DNA of 64,000 nt from DATFRY01 sp035489015 (GCA_035489015.1 DATHKR010000169.1:1-64000), one strand, 5' to 3'. Positions 45,298-54,208 are shown, numbered from the stretch's first letter. Notes: generated from the letters alone by a model not told the origin. Translations and numbers: made by a program.

Positions 45298-45860
45298 CAC
45301 GAACCCTCCTGCAGGAGCTTCCTGCGCGCGCGGAACAGCATCACCTTGGTGGACACCGCGGTGCGACCCAGCTCGCGCGCGATCTCGCCCACCGACAGAT
45401 CCTCGGCGTAGCGCAGCCACAGCGCGCGGTACGCCTCGCCGCTCAGCAGCCGCTGCGCGGTCCTCCACAGGTCGTCGGCCGCCCGCGCGGCCGGGCCGAC
45501 CGCCACCTGCACCGCCACCGTCTCCGACTCCCGGCCGCCGCGCTGCTCGAGGTCGGTGCGGCGCAGATGGGCGGCACGGTGGTTGGACGCGACGTTCTTG
45601 CCGATCGCGAACAGCCAGGTGGAGAAACGCCGGGTCGGGTCGTAGCGGTCGATGTGCCGGTACGCGCGCAGGAGGGTCTCCTGCACCACGTCGTCGGCGT
45701 CGGCCGGGCTGGGCAGCCGGCGGACCACGAACGCGGCCAGCGGCGCCCGCAGGCGCCGGGCCAGCTCCTGGAAGCAGGCCTCGTCCCCGCACCGGGCGCG
45801 CGCCGCCAGATCGTCGACCGACAGCTCGGCCAGCGTCGGCGTGTCGGTGTGGGTCATCAT
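45297..45860 (-). CDS. ECF-type RNA polymerase sigma factor
   Basis: 187 residues. The sigma-2 region has DADDVVQETLLRAYRHIDRYDPTRRFSTWLFAIGKNV with the core-binding DDVVQETLL signature. The sigma-4 helix-turn-helix has LWLRYAEDLSVGEIARELGRTAVSTKVMLFRARRKLL. It would direct RNA polymerase to a small stress regulon. The next gene (anti-sigma) overlaps its stop, and an exported protein gene sits upstream, 17 bp away. Two adjacent ATGs (45860 and 45857) make the start ambiguous by one codon. Confidence 0.92.
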   Translation of the reverse strand: MMTHTDTPTLAELSVDDLAARARCGDEACFQELARRLRAPLAAFVVRRLPSPADADDVVQETLLRAYRHIDRYDPTRRFSTWLFAIGKNVASNHRAAHLRRTDLEQRGGRESETVAVQVAVGPAARAADDLWRTAQRLLSGEAYRALWLRYAEDLSVGEIARELGRTAVSTKVMLFRARRKLLQEGS

Positions 45861-45877
45861 CGGCGCGAGGCCAGAGC

Positions 45878-46789
45878 TCAATTCTTGGACTCGATCAGCT
45901 TCACCAGGTCGGCGGTCGGCATCGTCACGGTCATCTCGACCGCCCTGCCGTTCACCGCCACCTTCAGCCCCTTCACGAACGGGCGCACCTCGGCGGTCTC
46001 GTCGGACATCGAGACCAGCGCGACCACGCCTTCGATCATGCTCTTGATCTTCTGCGCCTCCTCGGCGCCCGACATCTGCAGCTTGACCCGCACCCGCATC
46101 TCGGCGCGGATCTCGCCGACGTGCACGGTCAGGGACGACATGTTCACCCGCAGCGTCTTCGACTGGGCCGCGTTCTTGACCTTGTCGAGCAGCTTGTCGT
46201 TGAGCGCGGCGAAGAAGAAGACCCCGCGCTCGAGCGCGCCGTCGAGCACCACGCGGGCGCTGGCCAGGGTCTTGCCGCGCCGCGCGGCCGCGTCGATCGC
46301 CCTGGTCAGGCTGGCCTTGTCCTCGGACAGGATGAAGGTGTTGCCGACCAGCGCGATCATCGTGTCGTCGCTCTTGTGCGACTGCGGCGAGAATCGGTAC
46401 TTGTAGGCCGACTGCCCGGCGAGCCGGATCGGGGCGCCGTGCGGGATCTTGTCGAGCAGGACCTGGATCCGGCGCGCGTCGGGGACCTGGATCAGGACCG
46501 CGCCGGTGTCGTGGTTGGTGAGCCAGAAGGACACCCCCTGGGCGGTGTCGAACAGCGCGCGGGCCAGCGGGCGGATCGCCGGGTCCACGCCCTGCCACTC
46601 GATCTCCTTCTTGAACTTCGGCCCGATCAGGCGGTGGAGCGAGGTCTTGCGCAGCGCGTCCAGGTCGAGGTGACCCACCCCGTCGGCCTCGGCGGGGATC
46701 CGCCCGGCGTCGAGCGGAGAGGCCAGCGCGGCGGTGGGCAGCGCGAGGAGTGCGAGGAGGGCGGCTTTGGCGGCGACGGACAGGTTCAT
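45878..46789 (-). CDS. Exported protein of unknown function
   Basis: 303 residues. The signal peptide MNLSVAAKAALLALLALPTAALA is clear, cleaved before SPLDAG. The mature protein mixes beta strands and helices and is Lys-rich compared with its neighbours. Conserved-looking elements are ADGVGHLDLDALRKTSLHRLIG, DTMIALVGNTFILSEDKASLTRAI and a late VAVNGRAVEMTVTMPTADLV. I recognise no family with confidence; the layout recalls DUF3352-type or pilin-assembly accessory proteins. It is the first gene of the operon carrying the ECF sigma factor and its anti-sigma, so it may be the sensed component. Confidence 0.7.
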   Translation of the reverse strand: MNLSVAAKAALLALLALPTAALASPLDAGRIPAEADGVGHLDLDALRKTSLHRLIGPKFKKEIEWQGVDPAIRPLARALFDTAQGVSFWLTNHDTGAVLIQVPDARRIQVLLDKIPHGAPIRLAGQSAYKYRFSPQSHKSDDTMIALVGNTFILSEDKASLTRAIDAAARRGKTLASARVVLDGALERGVFFFAALNDKLLDKVKNAAQSKTLRVNMSSLTVHVGEIRAEMRVRVKLQMSGAEEAQKIKSMIEGVVALVSMSDETAEVRPFVKGLKVAVNGRAVEMTVTMPTADLVKLIESKN

Positions 46790-46835
46790 TTCACTCTCCA
46801 GATTCTCCCCTTCTACCCGCCCCGCCCCGATCCGG

Positions 46836-47783
46836 TTACACCGCCGGATGGCCGCCCCGCGGACCGGCGTACGAGTAGGGAAACTCGCGGGTTGGGTCGG
46901 TCGGCATCAGGCGGTGGAAGTTGCGCACGTCGAGCACCATCGATCCGTCCGGGGTCTCGGAGAGCACGTCCACGTGGCGCGCACCCCACACGATGTCGCC
47001 GGGCAGGAAGGTGTGACCGGCGTGGAGCGGCTGCATCGAGATGTCGTCGAAGCCGACCACCAGCACGTTCACCTCCACCTCGTCGCGCGCCAGCGACTCG
47101 GGCGTGGCGCCGGCCAGCGGGCTGGACGGCTCGATCACGTGGAGCACGGTCCACGACCGGCGCAGGCTCAGGGCGCGATCGCGGGCCAGCGGCAGGTCGA
47201 TCATCCGGTAGAACGTCGTCCCCTCGCTGGTCCGCTCGGTGCGCACCATGCTGACCCGGATCTGGGCGTCGACGATCCCGTTGGCGCGCTCGTTGCCGAT
47301 GCGGAACGAGAGCGTCGGGACTCCGTTCATCGGCGAGATGACCGCCTGGCGGGTGAAGACCATGCGCGCGGTCGGGCGAGAGAACTTGGCGAAGACCAGC
47401 CCGGTGACCAGGGCGACCAGGATGACCCCGGCGATCGCCTCGCCGACCATGAGGACGTTGGCGGCGGCGCTGGACGGATAGAACGCGCCGTAGCCGACGG
47501 TGGCCAGGGTCTGCGCGCTGAAGAAGAACGCGTCGACGAACGAGCCGGGCCGCGCGTTCTCGATCCCGCCGGTGACCAGGTACGCGAGCGCGAAGATCGC
47601 GTTCACCACCAGGAAGGCAGCGGAGATGATCGCGAACGTCATCCGCCACGAGCTGCGCAGGAGCGAGTGGTAGAAGTCGCGCACCGGCGTCGACCGCGCG
47701 CCGATCACGCGGATCTCGTAGCCGGGTGCGGCCGGCGGTGAATCGACCGGCGGCGCCTGGGGCCGCTGCGCGCTCGGGATCAC
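46836..47783 (-). CDS. KirBac-type inward-rectifier potassium channel
   Basis: 315 residues from the GTG at 47783. Two transmembrane helices (FAIISAAFLVVNAIFALAYLV and VGEAIAGVILVALVTGLVFAKF) flank the pore helix and selectivity filter TVGYG, inside FFSAQTLATVGYGAFYP. The cytoplasmic immunoglobulin-like C-terminal domain follows (FSRPTARMVFTRQAVISPMNGVPTLSFRIGNERANGI and ILVVGFDDISMQPLHAGHTF). This matches KirBac1/3-like channels, which pass potassium and are gated by cytoplasmic ligands. The neighbouring unknown gene on the same strand may be translationally linked. Confidence 0.93.
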   Translation of the reverse strand: MIPSAQRPQAPPVDSPPAAPGYEIRVIGARSTPVRDFYHSLLRSSWRMTFAIISAAFLVVNAIFALAYLVTGGIENARPGSFVDAFFFSAQTLATVGYGAFYPSSAAANVLMVGEAIAGVILVALVTGLVFAKFSRPTARMVFTRQAVISPMNGVPTLSFRIGNERANGIVDAQIRVSMVRTERTSEGTTFYRMIDLPLARDRALSLRRSWTVLHVIEPSSPLAGATPESLARDEVEVNVLVVGFDDISMQPLHAGHTFLPGDIVWGARHVDVLSETPDGSMVLDVRNFHRLMPTDPTREFPYSYAGPRGGHPAV

Positions 47784-47848
47784 TCGCTCGAGTCTCCGCC
47801 GCGCCGCGTCCGCCGGCAAGGTCGGCCCGGTCCGCGTCGACCCAATGT

Positions 47849-48448
47849 CTAGCGTCGGTGGACGAGCGGCATGTCGAGGCCCGGCAACCCGGTGCCGCCG
47901 CCGCCCTGCCGCGCCGCCGCACCGCCGATCTCGAGCGAGTCGAGCAGCTCCGCGGCCGCCGCCCAGCTGGGCCCGGCGCACCGCACCACCGCGAACACGC
48001 CGCCACGCGCGACCGCGTCGCCGCCGGTCAGCGCGAGCCACGACGCATACGGGCAGCCGGGGCGGAAGCGCCCCTCCTCGTCGAGCTGCAGGAGCGCGTC
48101 GATGCGGTAGCCGCTGGCGCCGCCGGCCAGCTCGATCTCGCCCTGACCGAGCAGGCGCCCGCGCCCGGGCCCGGCCAGGGTCGCCTCGGCCGCGGCGCGC
48201 GCCACCTCCTCGACCACGCCGGCGCGATCGATGATGAGCGACGCGCTGAACAGGCCCAGCTCGATCCGGCCGATCAGCCGATCGTTGGTGCCGCGCTCCT
48301 CGGCGGCGAGGACGGCGCCGCTCCCCTCGCCCGCGGCGAGCTCGATCACCACCAGCGCCGGGCCGGGCCGGAAGCGGAGCTCGATCGGCGGGAGACCTCT
48401 CTCGGTGGCGCTCGCGGCCGAGAAGATGTGCACGTCGGCAGACGGCAT
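47849..48448 (-). CDS. Protein of unknown function upstream of KirBac
   Basis: 199 residues. It starts MPSADVHIFSAASATERGLPP, is beta-rich (IELRFRPGPALVVIELAAGEGSG), and includes GCPYASWLALTGGDAVARGGVFAVVRCAGPSWAAAAELLDSLEIGG. The C-terminus is Gly-rich. No signal peptide or membrane helix is obvious. I do not recognise a family. It precedes the potassium channel by 65 bp on the same strand and may be a cytoplasmic partner, but that is inference. An inverted repeat lies just upstream of its start. Confidence 0.6.
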   Translation of the reverse strand: MPSADVHIFSAASATERGLPPIELRFRPGPALVVIELAAGEGSGAVLAAEERGTNDRLIGRIELGLFSASLIIDRAGVVEEVARAAAEATLAGPGRGRLLGQGEIELAGGASGYRIDALLQLDEEGRFRPGCPYASWLALTGGDAVARGGVFAVVRCAGPSWAAAAELLDSLEIGGAAARQGGGGTGLPGLDMPLVHRR

Positions 48449-48454
48449 GACCCT

Positions 48455-48479
48455 GTCCAGGAATTACGCGTCCCTGGAC
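48455..48479. promoter_or_regulatory. Inverted repeat upstream of the KirBac-linked gene
   Basis: GTCCAGG (48455-48461) and CCTGGAC (48473-48479) are perfect inverted arms with an 11-nt loop, starting 7 bp before the ATG at 48448. It could be an operator or an mRNA hairpin controlling translation. No function is shown. Confidence 0.3.
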
Positions 48480-48601
48480 CCTGTCGCCAGCGGGAAGATT
48501 TCCCCACGCGCCGACGTAGCCGCGCGCCCGGTATCTCGCGCACCTGCGGCGCGATGCACCGTCACCATCGTTCGAGCTCGCCTGGTAGGCTCGCACCCGA
48601 C

Positions 48602-48958
48602 ATGGGCCTCATCGTGACTGCTGTGGCCGGTGCGAGCGCCGTGGCGTTCGGCGCCTTTGGCGCCCACGCGCTGCGCTCTCGCCTCGAGCCGGCCGCGCTG
48701 GCGATCTGGCAGACGGCCGTCCTCTACCACCTGCTCCACGCGGTCGCGCTGCTCGCGCTGGTGCTGTTCGCGCGCGCGACCGGACGCGCGGTCGGACTGC
48801 CGGCCGCCCTGTTCGGCGCCGGCATCGTCCTCTTCTCCGGATCGCTCTACGGCCTGGCGCTGACCGGCTGGCGCTGGCTCGGCCCGATCACCCCGATCGG
48901 GGGGCTCGCGTTCCTGGCCGGCTGGGCGTCGCTGCTCCTGCTCGCGCGCGCCCGCTGA
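48602..48958 (+). CDS. DUF423 small membrane protein
   Basis: 118 residues with four transmembrane helices. It has the family start AGASAVAFGAFGAHALRSRLEPAALAIWQTAVLYHLLHAVALL, then LFSGSLYGLALTGWRWLGPITPIGGLAFLAGWASLLL. DUF423 proteins (YgdD-like) have no assigned activity. The FGAFGAHAL and YHLLHAVAL pieces are strongly typical of the family. It is convergent with the secreted subtilase. Confidence 0.93.
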   Translation: MGLIVTAVAGASAVAFGAFGAHALRSRLEPAALAIWQTAVLYHLLHAVALLALVLFARATGRAVGLPAALFGAGIVLFSGSLYGLALTGWRWLGPITPIGGLAFLAGWASLLLLARAR

Positions 48959-48976
48959 GCGCGCCCGGCAGGAGGC

Positions 48977-49004
48977 GGCCGGCCCACGCGATCGCAGGCC
49001 GGCC
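48977..49004. terminator. GC-rich stem-loop between convergent genes
   Basis: Two GGCCGGCC words (48977-48984 and 48997-49004) flank a 12-nt loop, midway between the DUF423 stop and the subtilase stop. They can pair as a hairpin in either transcript and may act as a bidirectional terminator. No T-run follows on either side, so this is uncertain. Confidence 0.35.
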
Positions 49005-49029
49005 GATCTCGCGTCGATCGACTGACTGG

Positions 49030-51972
49030 CTACTGGGCGACGATCCTGACGTCGTCGATCGCGGCCTCGACCAGGCTCGCGCTGACGGCGTCGGCCGCCT
49101 CGACCTGGATGCGCACGCTCTGGCCGGCAAACGCGCTGATGTTGACCGAGGTGGTGATCCAGGCGGCGTCGTCGTCGTTGGCCGCGGCCAGCTCCTCGAG
49201 GACCAGCTGGGTGGTGGTGCCGACCACGCGCACTCGCAGGAAGTCGGCCGTGGTCGCGTTGTCGCCGTGGGCCAGGTAGTAGGCGAACGAGAGCGTCAGG
49301 GTGCCGGCCGGCAGGGCGATCGCCGGCGAGCGGATCGTGGTCGCCCCGCCGTCGATGTCGTTGATGCCGGCCGAGGCGCCCGCGGTTCCGCCGGTGACCA
49401 GGTCGAACTGGCCGCTGTTGGTGGTGCCGAGCTGCTTGGTCCCGGCGCTGGTGGTCGCCTGCGGGTTGGCGCGCTCCCAGCGGCCGGTGGTCGCGGTGTC
49501 GGTGCCGGCCGGGTTGACCGTCCAGCCGCGCGCCTGCTCGAAGTCGTCGTTGAAGACGACCACGCTGCCGCCGGCCACGGTGATGGTGACGTCGTCGTCA
49601 TCCTGGGCGGCGCCGTCGTTGACCACCAGGCGGAACGTGTAGCTACCGGCCACGGTCGGGGTGAACCGGGCCTGCGAGGTGTTCGGGCCCGACAGCGTCA
49701 CGGTCGGCCCGGCGGTCTGGCTCCACGCGAAGGTGAGCGGCGACGGCCCGCCGTCCGGATCGCTCGATCCGGTCCCGTCGAGCAGCGCCTGCACGTTGAT
49801 CGGCGCGGTCCGGTCCGGGCCGGCGTTCGAGGTCGGCGGCAGGTTGGACGTGCCGGTCGACAGCGCGCCGCTCACCACCAGCGAGAACGGCTGCGGCCCG
49901 CTCGGCACGGTGAACGCGCGCACCCGCACGGTGTAGGTGCCGGCCGGCGCGCTGGCGAACAGCACCTGCTCGACGGTGTTGCGGCGATCGGCGGTGCCGC
50001 CGGTGGTCGACACGCCGCCGGAGAAGACGTTGCCGCGGAAGGTGCCGTTCGGCCCGCTGACCTCGAGGTCGAGATCGTTGACCAGGTTGACGCTGGCCGC
50101 CGGGGTGGACGGGAAGTCGGTCCACACCAGGGTCGCCTTGAGCGGCTGCCCGGCCGTGACCGTCACGCTGAAGGTCTTCTCCTGGCCGGCGCCGCCGCCG
50201 GGGAAGCCGCCGTCGTCGGTGCTGAACAGCTTGCGGGGCTGGCCCGGGAAGAACAGCGCGTCGTCGAGCAGGATGCGGCCCCAGCCCTGGCAGTTGTTCG
50301 GGATGGCGCCGGCGCCGGTCATCTGGCGTGCCGAGTTGAGGAGCGTGGCCTTGACCAGCGCGGCGGTCGGGGTGAAGCGGTTCGCGGTCACCGGCGCGCC
50401 GGTCGGGTAGTAGCCGTCGGTGTAGTACTGGCGGACCAGCGCGCCGAACCCGGCCGCGGCCGGGCTGGCCATGCTGGTCCCGCTCATCGAGATGGTGTTG
50501 CAGTTGTTGCTGGTGACGTTGCCGTCGTTGCGGCCGGAGATGATGCCGGAGCCGGGGATGGTGAGGTCGGGCTTGATGCGGTTGTCGCTGGTCGGGCCGC
50601 AGCTGGAGAAGCTCGCCATCGACTCGGCGCTGGTCCCGCGCAGGGTCGCGCCGACCGAGACGCCGTTCTTGGCGGTGGACGGGCTGCCGACCGTCGCGGT
50701 GCCCGGGCCGGAGTTGCCGGCCGCGAAGAAGATGAGGAAGTCCGGGTGCGAGAACATGAACGCGTCCACGTCCTCGGTCGCCGCGGTGTAGTTGTTCTGC
50801 GGCGAGGCGTTCTCCTGATCGCCCCACGAGTTGGTGTGCAGGCGCGCGCCCTGGTTGTAGGCCTGCTGGAACAGCGGCTGGAGGTCGACCACCGGGCAGC
50901 CGATGCCGGGCAGGTCGCCGCAGTTGTCGGTGCCGAAGCCGGCGTCCTGCACGACCAGCCTGGCCCCCGGCGCCATGCCGTCGGCCGGATCGTGCTCGAT
51001 CGGGTTGGCGAAGTTGTCGCCCGCGATGGTCGCGCCGACGTGGGTGCCGTGATTCTGGGTGTCCCACTCGGTGTTCGCGATGCCGCCGGCGCACTCGTTC
51101 GACCACAGGAAGTCGACCGCGAGCACCTTGCGCTGGCTGGCGTCGACCGTGGTGCCGCCGTTGCACGCGTTGGTCGGCGGCAGGCCGCGGGCCGGATCGC
51201 GGTAGAAGCAGCTGTCGACGTCGGCGCCGGTGTCGATGTAGCCGACCACCTGGCCCTCGCCGTGGATCCCGTTGGCGAACACCGGCGTGGCCTGCCCGCC
51301 GTTCACCCCCGACTGCCCGACCCAGATGGTCGTGTCGTTGAGGAGCGATCGCTGGGCCTCGACGTCGATCCAGAACACCTCGGGCACCTCGGCCAGCGCC
51401 TCGGCCACCGCGACCGAGCGGTCGCTCGGCACGCGCAGGCGGATGCGCGAGAAGCGCTCGCCCTTGCCGATGCCGACCACCTCGGCCTCGGGCGCGAGCG
51501 AGATCTCACCGACGATCCGATCGAGGTTGGCGTCGGGGTATGCCTGCACCATGACCGTCTGCATCTCGTCGGAGGCGGCCAGCTCGGCCGCCTCGCGCAG
51601 GCCGCGGGCGATCTTGTACTCGGGCCGGTACACGCCGGCCCACGCGCCCAGCGAGTCGAGCCGCGCGCCCGGCGCCGCGCGGACCAGGAAGCTGTCGGTC
51701 GGCACGTAGGTGTAGACCCGCTCGACGCTGGAGCGGAGCGCGGCCAGATCGGCGGCGGTCGGGGGACCGTCGAGCTGGACCAGGAGGTACTGGCCGGAGC
51801 CGTCGAACGCCTCCATCGCCTGGTCGGTCGCGGGCGGGGTGGCCCGGGTGTCGATCGGCACCGACGCGAGGTCGATGACACCCTCGCGATCGTCGAGCCC
51901 ATCGGTGGACGCGCAGCCCGCGGCCAGGCAAGACAAGAACGCGGCGGAGCCGCGAAGGGTCGACAGCCTCAT
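49030..51972 (-). CDS. Secreted subtilisin-family serine protease with PKD and jelly-roll domains
   Basis: 980 residues. The signal/lipobox region ends LAAGC (Cys 20), so it may be a lipoprotein. Residues 40-215 look like a propeptide. The S8 catalytic domain (about 220-560) has Asp in VVGYIDTGADVD, His in NHGTHVGATIAG and Ser in SGTSMASPAAAGFG, with the oxyanion region FFAAGNSGPGT. Beyond it come a beta-barrel (PPC-like, about 570-720), a PKD domain (SNAGPDRTAPINVQALLDGTGSSDPDGG, about 720-815) and a C-terminal jelly-roll (TLSFAYYLAHG). Such proteases degrade extracellular protein, fitting a predatory or saprophytic lifestyle. Confidence 0.94.
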   Translation of the reverse strand: MRLSTLRGSAAFLSCLAAGCASTDGLDDREGVIDLASVPIDTRATPPATDQAMEAFDGSGQYLLVQLDGPPTAADLAALRSSVERVYTYVPTDSFLVRAAPGARLDSLGAWAGVYRPEYKIARGLREAAELAASDEMQTVMVQAYPDANLDRIVGEISLAPEAEVVGIGKGERFSRIRLRVPSDRSVAVAEALAEVPEVFWIDVEAQRSLLNDTTIWVGQSGVNGGQATPVFANGIHGEGQVVGYIDTGADVDSCFYRDPARGLPPTNACNGGTTVDASQRKVLAVDFLWSNECAGGIANTEWDTQNHGTHVGATIAGDNFANPIEHDPADGMAPGARLVVQDAGFGTDNCGDLPGIGCPVVDLQPLFQQAYNQGARLHTNSWGDQENASPQNNYTAATEDVDAFMFSHPDFLIFFAAGNSGPGTATVGSPSTAKNGVSVGATLRGTSAESMASFSSCGPTSDNRIKPDLTIPGSGIISGRNDGNVTSNNCNTISMSGTSMASPAAAGFGALVRQYYTDGYYPTGAPVTANRFTPTAALVKATLLNSARQMTGAGAIPNNCQGWGRILLDDALFFPGQPRKLFSTDDGGFPGGGAGQEKTFSVTVTAGQPLKATLVWTDFPSTPAASVNLVNDLDLEVSGPNGTFRGNVFSGGVSTTGGTADRRNTVEQVLFASAPAGTYTVRVRAFTVPSGPQPFSLVVSGALSTGTSNLPPTSNAGPDRTAPINVQALLDGTGSSDPDGGPSPLTFAWSQTAGPTVTLSGPNTSQARFTPTVAGSYTFRLVVNDGAAQDDDDVTITVAGGSVVVFNDDFEQARGWTVNPAGTDTATTGRWERANPQATTSAGTKQLGTTNSGQFDLVTGGTAGASAGINDIDGGATTIRSPAIALPAGTLTLSFAYYLAHGDNATTADFLRVRVVGTTTQLVLEELAAANDDDAAWITTSVNISAFAGQSVRIQVEAADAVSASLVEAAIDDVRIVAQ

Positions 51973-52140
51973 GCGAGACGCCTCCTGTTCGGTTGGCGGC
52001 GGGCATCATAGGAGCCGGACCGAAGCGGCGCCAATCCCGCTCCGTCCCATTGCGAGACGATTGCGCTGCCTACATGGGTGACCGGCGCCGCACGCGGACG
52101 TGCACCGCGATCGCGGCGGCGCTCCCGCGCCCCGCGCGGA

Positions 52141-52902
52141 TCAGAGCGGGGCGGGTCGAGCGGTCGACGGGCGCGGGTACGGGCGGCTGACCAGCTGCAC
52201 GGCCGCCGCGACCAGCGACGCGTTGTCCGGGGCCAGGGTGGCGTCCGGGAGCCAGAGCGTGTCCTCCAGCCCGACCCGGATGTCGCGCCGGCTGGCGGCC
52301 GCCGCGCGGAGCACCGGCCACGTGGCCGGGCCGGTCCCGTGATGGAGGCGGCGGTTGGTGTCGGTGGCGAACGGCTCGAGCGCGTCGTCGATGGCGGCCG
52401 CGAGCGCGACCGCCTCCTCCGGATCCTCCGGCTCGACCTCGATGAGGAGGCGGCACATCGCGCGGGCCAGGCCGCTCTGGCGCAGCACCTCGACGTCGGC
52501 GAGCGTGGTGAGCCCGGCCTCGACGCCGAGGCCGCGGGCCTGGAGAAGCCGGCACAGCTCGACCGCGCCGTCCTCGATCAAGTTGACCGAGACGAAGTCG
52601 GGCAGCACCTGCCACGACGAGACCAGGCGCTCGCGCTCGGCGCCGCTCGCGATCCACGCGCCGGTCGACAGGCCGACCGGGATGCCGGGGCAGGCGGCTC
52701 GCACGGCGGCGAGCGCCGCGGCGCACGGCTCGGCCTCGAGCGTCTCGACCCCGGCGGCGTCGCGCGGGTGAAAGTGCAGCGCCCCCGCGCCGGCGGCGAC
52801 TGCCGCGGCCGCGTCGCGGGCCAGCTCGTCCGGGCTGATCGGCACGGCCGAGTGCTCCTCGCGCCGGCGCGCTCCGTTCAGGCAGGCCTTGATGAGGATC
52901 AT
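52141..52902 (-). CDS. BKACE-family (DUF849) beta-keto acid cleavage enzyme
   Basis: 253 residues. The family uses acetyl-CoA and zinc to cleave beta-keto acids such as 3-keto-5-aminohexanoate. Present are the N-terminal LIKACLNGARRREEHSAVPISPDE, the zinc-ligand pair in ALHFHPRD, STGAW, DFVSVNLIEDGAVEL and GLEDTLWLPDATLAPDN. Substrate specificity cannot be read from sequence. The protein is shorter than many family members because of a short C-terminus. The gene stands alone. Confidence 0.88.
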   Translation of the reverse strand: MILIKACLNGARRREEHSAVPISPDELARDAAAAVAAGAGALHFHPRDAAGVETLEAEPCAAALAAVRAACPGIPVGLSTGAWIASGAERERLVSSWQVLPDFVSVNLIEDGAVELCRLLQARGLGVEAGLTTLADVEVLRQSGLARAMCRLLIEVEPEDPEEAVALAAAIDDALEPFATDTNRRLHHGTGPATWPVLRAAAASRRDIRVGLEDTLWLPDATLAPDNASLVAAAVQLVSRPYPRPSTARPAPL

Positions 52903-53055
52903 CCGACCACCCTGCTCGCCGTCATCGAACCGATCCGCATGTCCCTCGCCTCCATCCCCACGCCCCTCGAGTATCGATCAAGGCGCGGGGGGATGCCCGT
53001 TCTGAACGCACTTAGGGCCCCAAGGGCCGCGAATGGATTCATTCACGTCCCCCGC

Positions 53056-53074
53056 GGCCCCGGCGAGCGGGGCC
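53056..53074. terminator. GC-rich hairpin downstream of the lipoprotein methyltransferase gene
   Basis: GGCCCCG / CGGGGCC with a 5-nt loop lies about 50 bp past the stop of the methyltransferase gene (minus strand). Next to it, 'gggcgcttgcc' repeats twice (53080-53103). There is no T-tract, so it is at best a weak or Rho-assisted terminator. Confidence 0.3.
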
Positions 53075-53119
53075 ATGAGGGGCGCTTGCCGGGCGCTTGC
53101 CGGGCGGCTGACGGGCGCG

Positions 53120-54208
53120 CTACTTCGACGGCGGGGCGTCGGCTGGCTTCGAGGCGGCCACCTTGACGAAGCGGAGCGTCATGCGGTCGCTCTCGCCGAT
53201 CGCCTTGTACTTCTCCTTGTCCTTGTCGCCCTCCTGGTAGGTCGGCGGCAGGGTCCACACGCCCTTCTCGTAGTCCTTGGTGTCCTTCGGGTTGGCGTTG
53301 ATCTCGGACTTCTCCTCCAGCTTGAAGCCGGCCGATTCGATCTTCTTGATCAGCCACTCCTCCGGCAGGTAGCCCTTGTCGGCGGTGTCCTCGACCTTGG
53401 CGCCCGCGGCGGCGCGGTGCGCCTCGACACCGAACTTGCCGCCGTCCTTCAGCACCTTGTGGATCCCGGCCAGGTAGGCGTCGATGTCGCCGCGCCGCTG
53501 CCAGTTGTGCATCTCGCGGAGCGCCAGGACCAGGTCGGCGGAGCCGTCCGGCCCGAACGAGACCTTGTCGGGCGGGTTGATGAGCGCGAGCTCGACCTTG
53601 CCGAACATCTCGGGCGACTTGGCCAGGAACATCTGCGTGCGCTTGCCGTACACGGTGCGCCCGGACTCGGGCGGCCCGTTCGGGTCGTAGGTGACGGCGA
53701 CCAGCTTGCCCTCGCGGGCGACCAGCGGGGCGAGCACCTCGGTGTACCAGCCGGCCCCGGTGCCGACCTCGACCACGGTCATGTTCGGCTTGATGCCGAA
53801 GAAGGTCAGCGTCTCGAGCGGGTGGCGGTAGACGTCGCGGTCGGCGTTGCCGGGGATGCGGTGCGGGCTGGCCAGGATCGCCTTGAGCGCGGCGCTGCTG
53901 CTGGCGAACTTCTTGGCGACCAGGGCGGCCGCGCCCTTCTTCATGTCGTCGGTCCACCGCGAGGCCTCCTTGGCGGCCTCCGCCTCGGCGTCCCTCATCT
54001 CCTGGGCGGCCTCCTCGGCGTCCTGCCGCTTCTTCTCGGCGGCGGCCGCCGCCGGGTCCGGGGCGGCGGTGGCCGGGTCCGGGGCGGCGGTGCCACCGGC
54101 CGCGCTCGCCGTCGGGTCGGCGGGCGGCTCGGCCTTCTTCGATTCCTTCTTGCAGGCGCTGCTGGCCAGCAGCAGCGCGACCATCATCATGGGGAGTCTC
54201 TTCGACAT
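53120..54208 (-). CDS. Lipoprotein with class I methyltransferase-like domain (COG4798-like)
   Basis: 362 residues. The signal sequence ends in a clear lipobox (SSAC, Cys about 19) followed by KKES, so the protein should be anchored outside the cytoplasm. Residues 20-95 are Ala/Lys/Glu-rich and helical. Residues about 105-360 form a SAM-methyltransferase-like fold: NMTVVEVGTGAGWYTEVLAPLVAREGKLVAVTYD (motif I and acidic post-I), LALREMHNWQRRGD and LKDGGKFGVEAHRA. Related periplasmic predicted methyltransferases exist in proteobacteria. How SAM would be supplied is unresolved, so it could bind another ligand. Confidence 0.85.
   Translation of the reverse strand: MSKRLPMMMVALLLASSACKKESKKAEPPADPTASAAGGTAAPDPATAAPDPAAAAAEKKRQDAEEAAQEMRDAEAEAAKEASRWTDDMKKGAAALVAKKFASSSAALKAILASPHRIPGNADRDVYRHPLETLTFFGIKPNMTVVEVGTGAGWYTEVLAPLVAREGKLVAVTYDPNGPPESGRTVYGKRTQMFLAKSPEMFGKVELALINPPDKVSFGPDGSADLVLALREMHNWQRRGDIDAYLAGIHKVLKDGGKFGVEAHRAAAGAKVEDTADKGYLPEEWLIKKIESAGFKLEEKSEINANPKDTKDYEKGVWTLPPTYQEGDKDKEKYKAIGESDRMTLRFVKVAASKPADAPPSK

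Noticed and set aside
53080..53103. Two 11-bp direct repeats as an insertion-site duplication
   Set aside because: There is no element between them and the copies are immediately adjacent, so simple slippage explains them.
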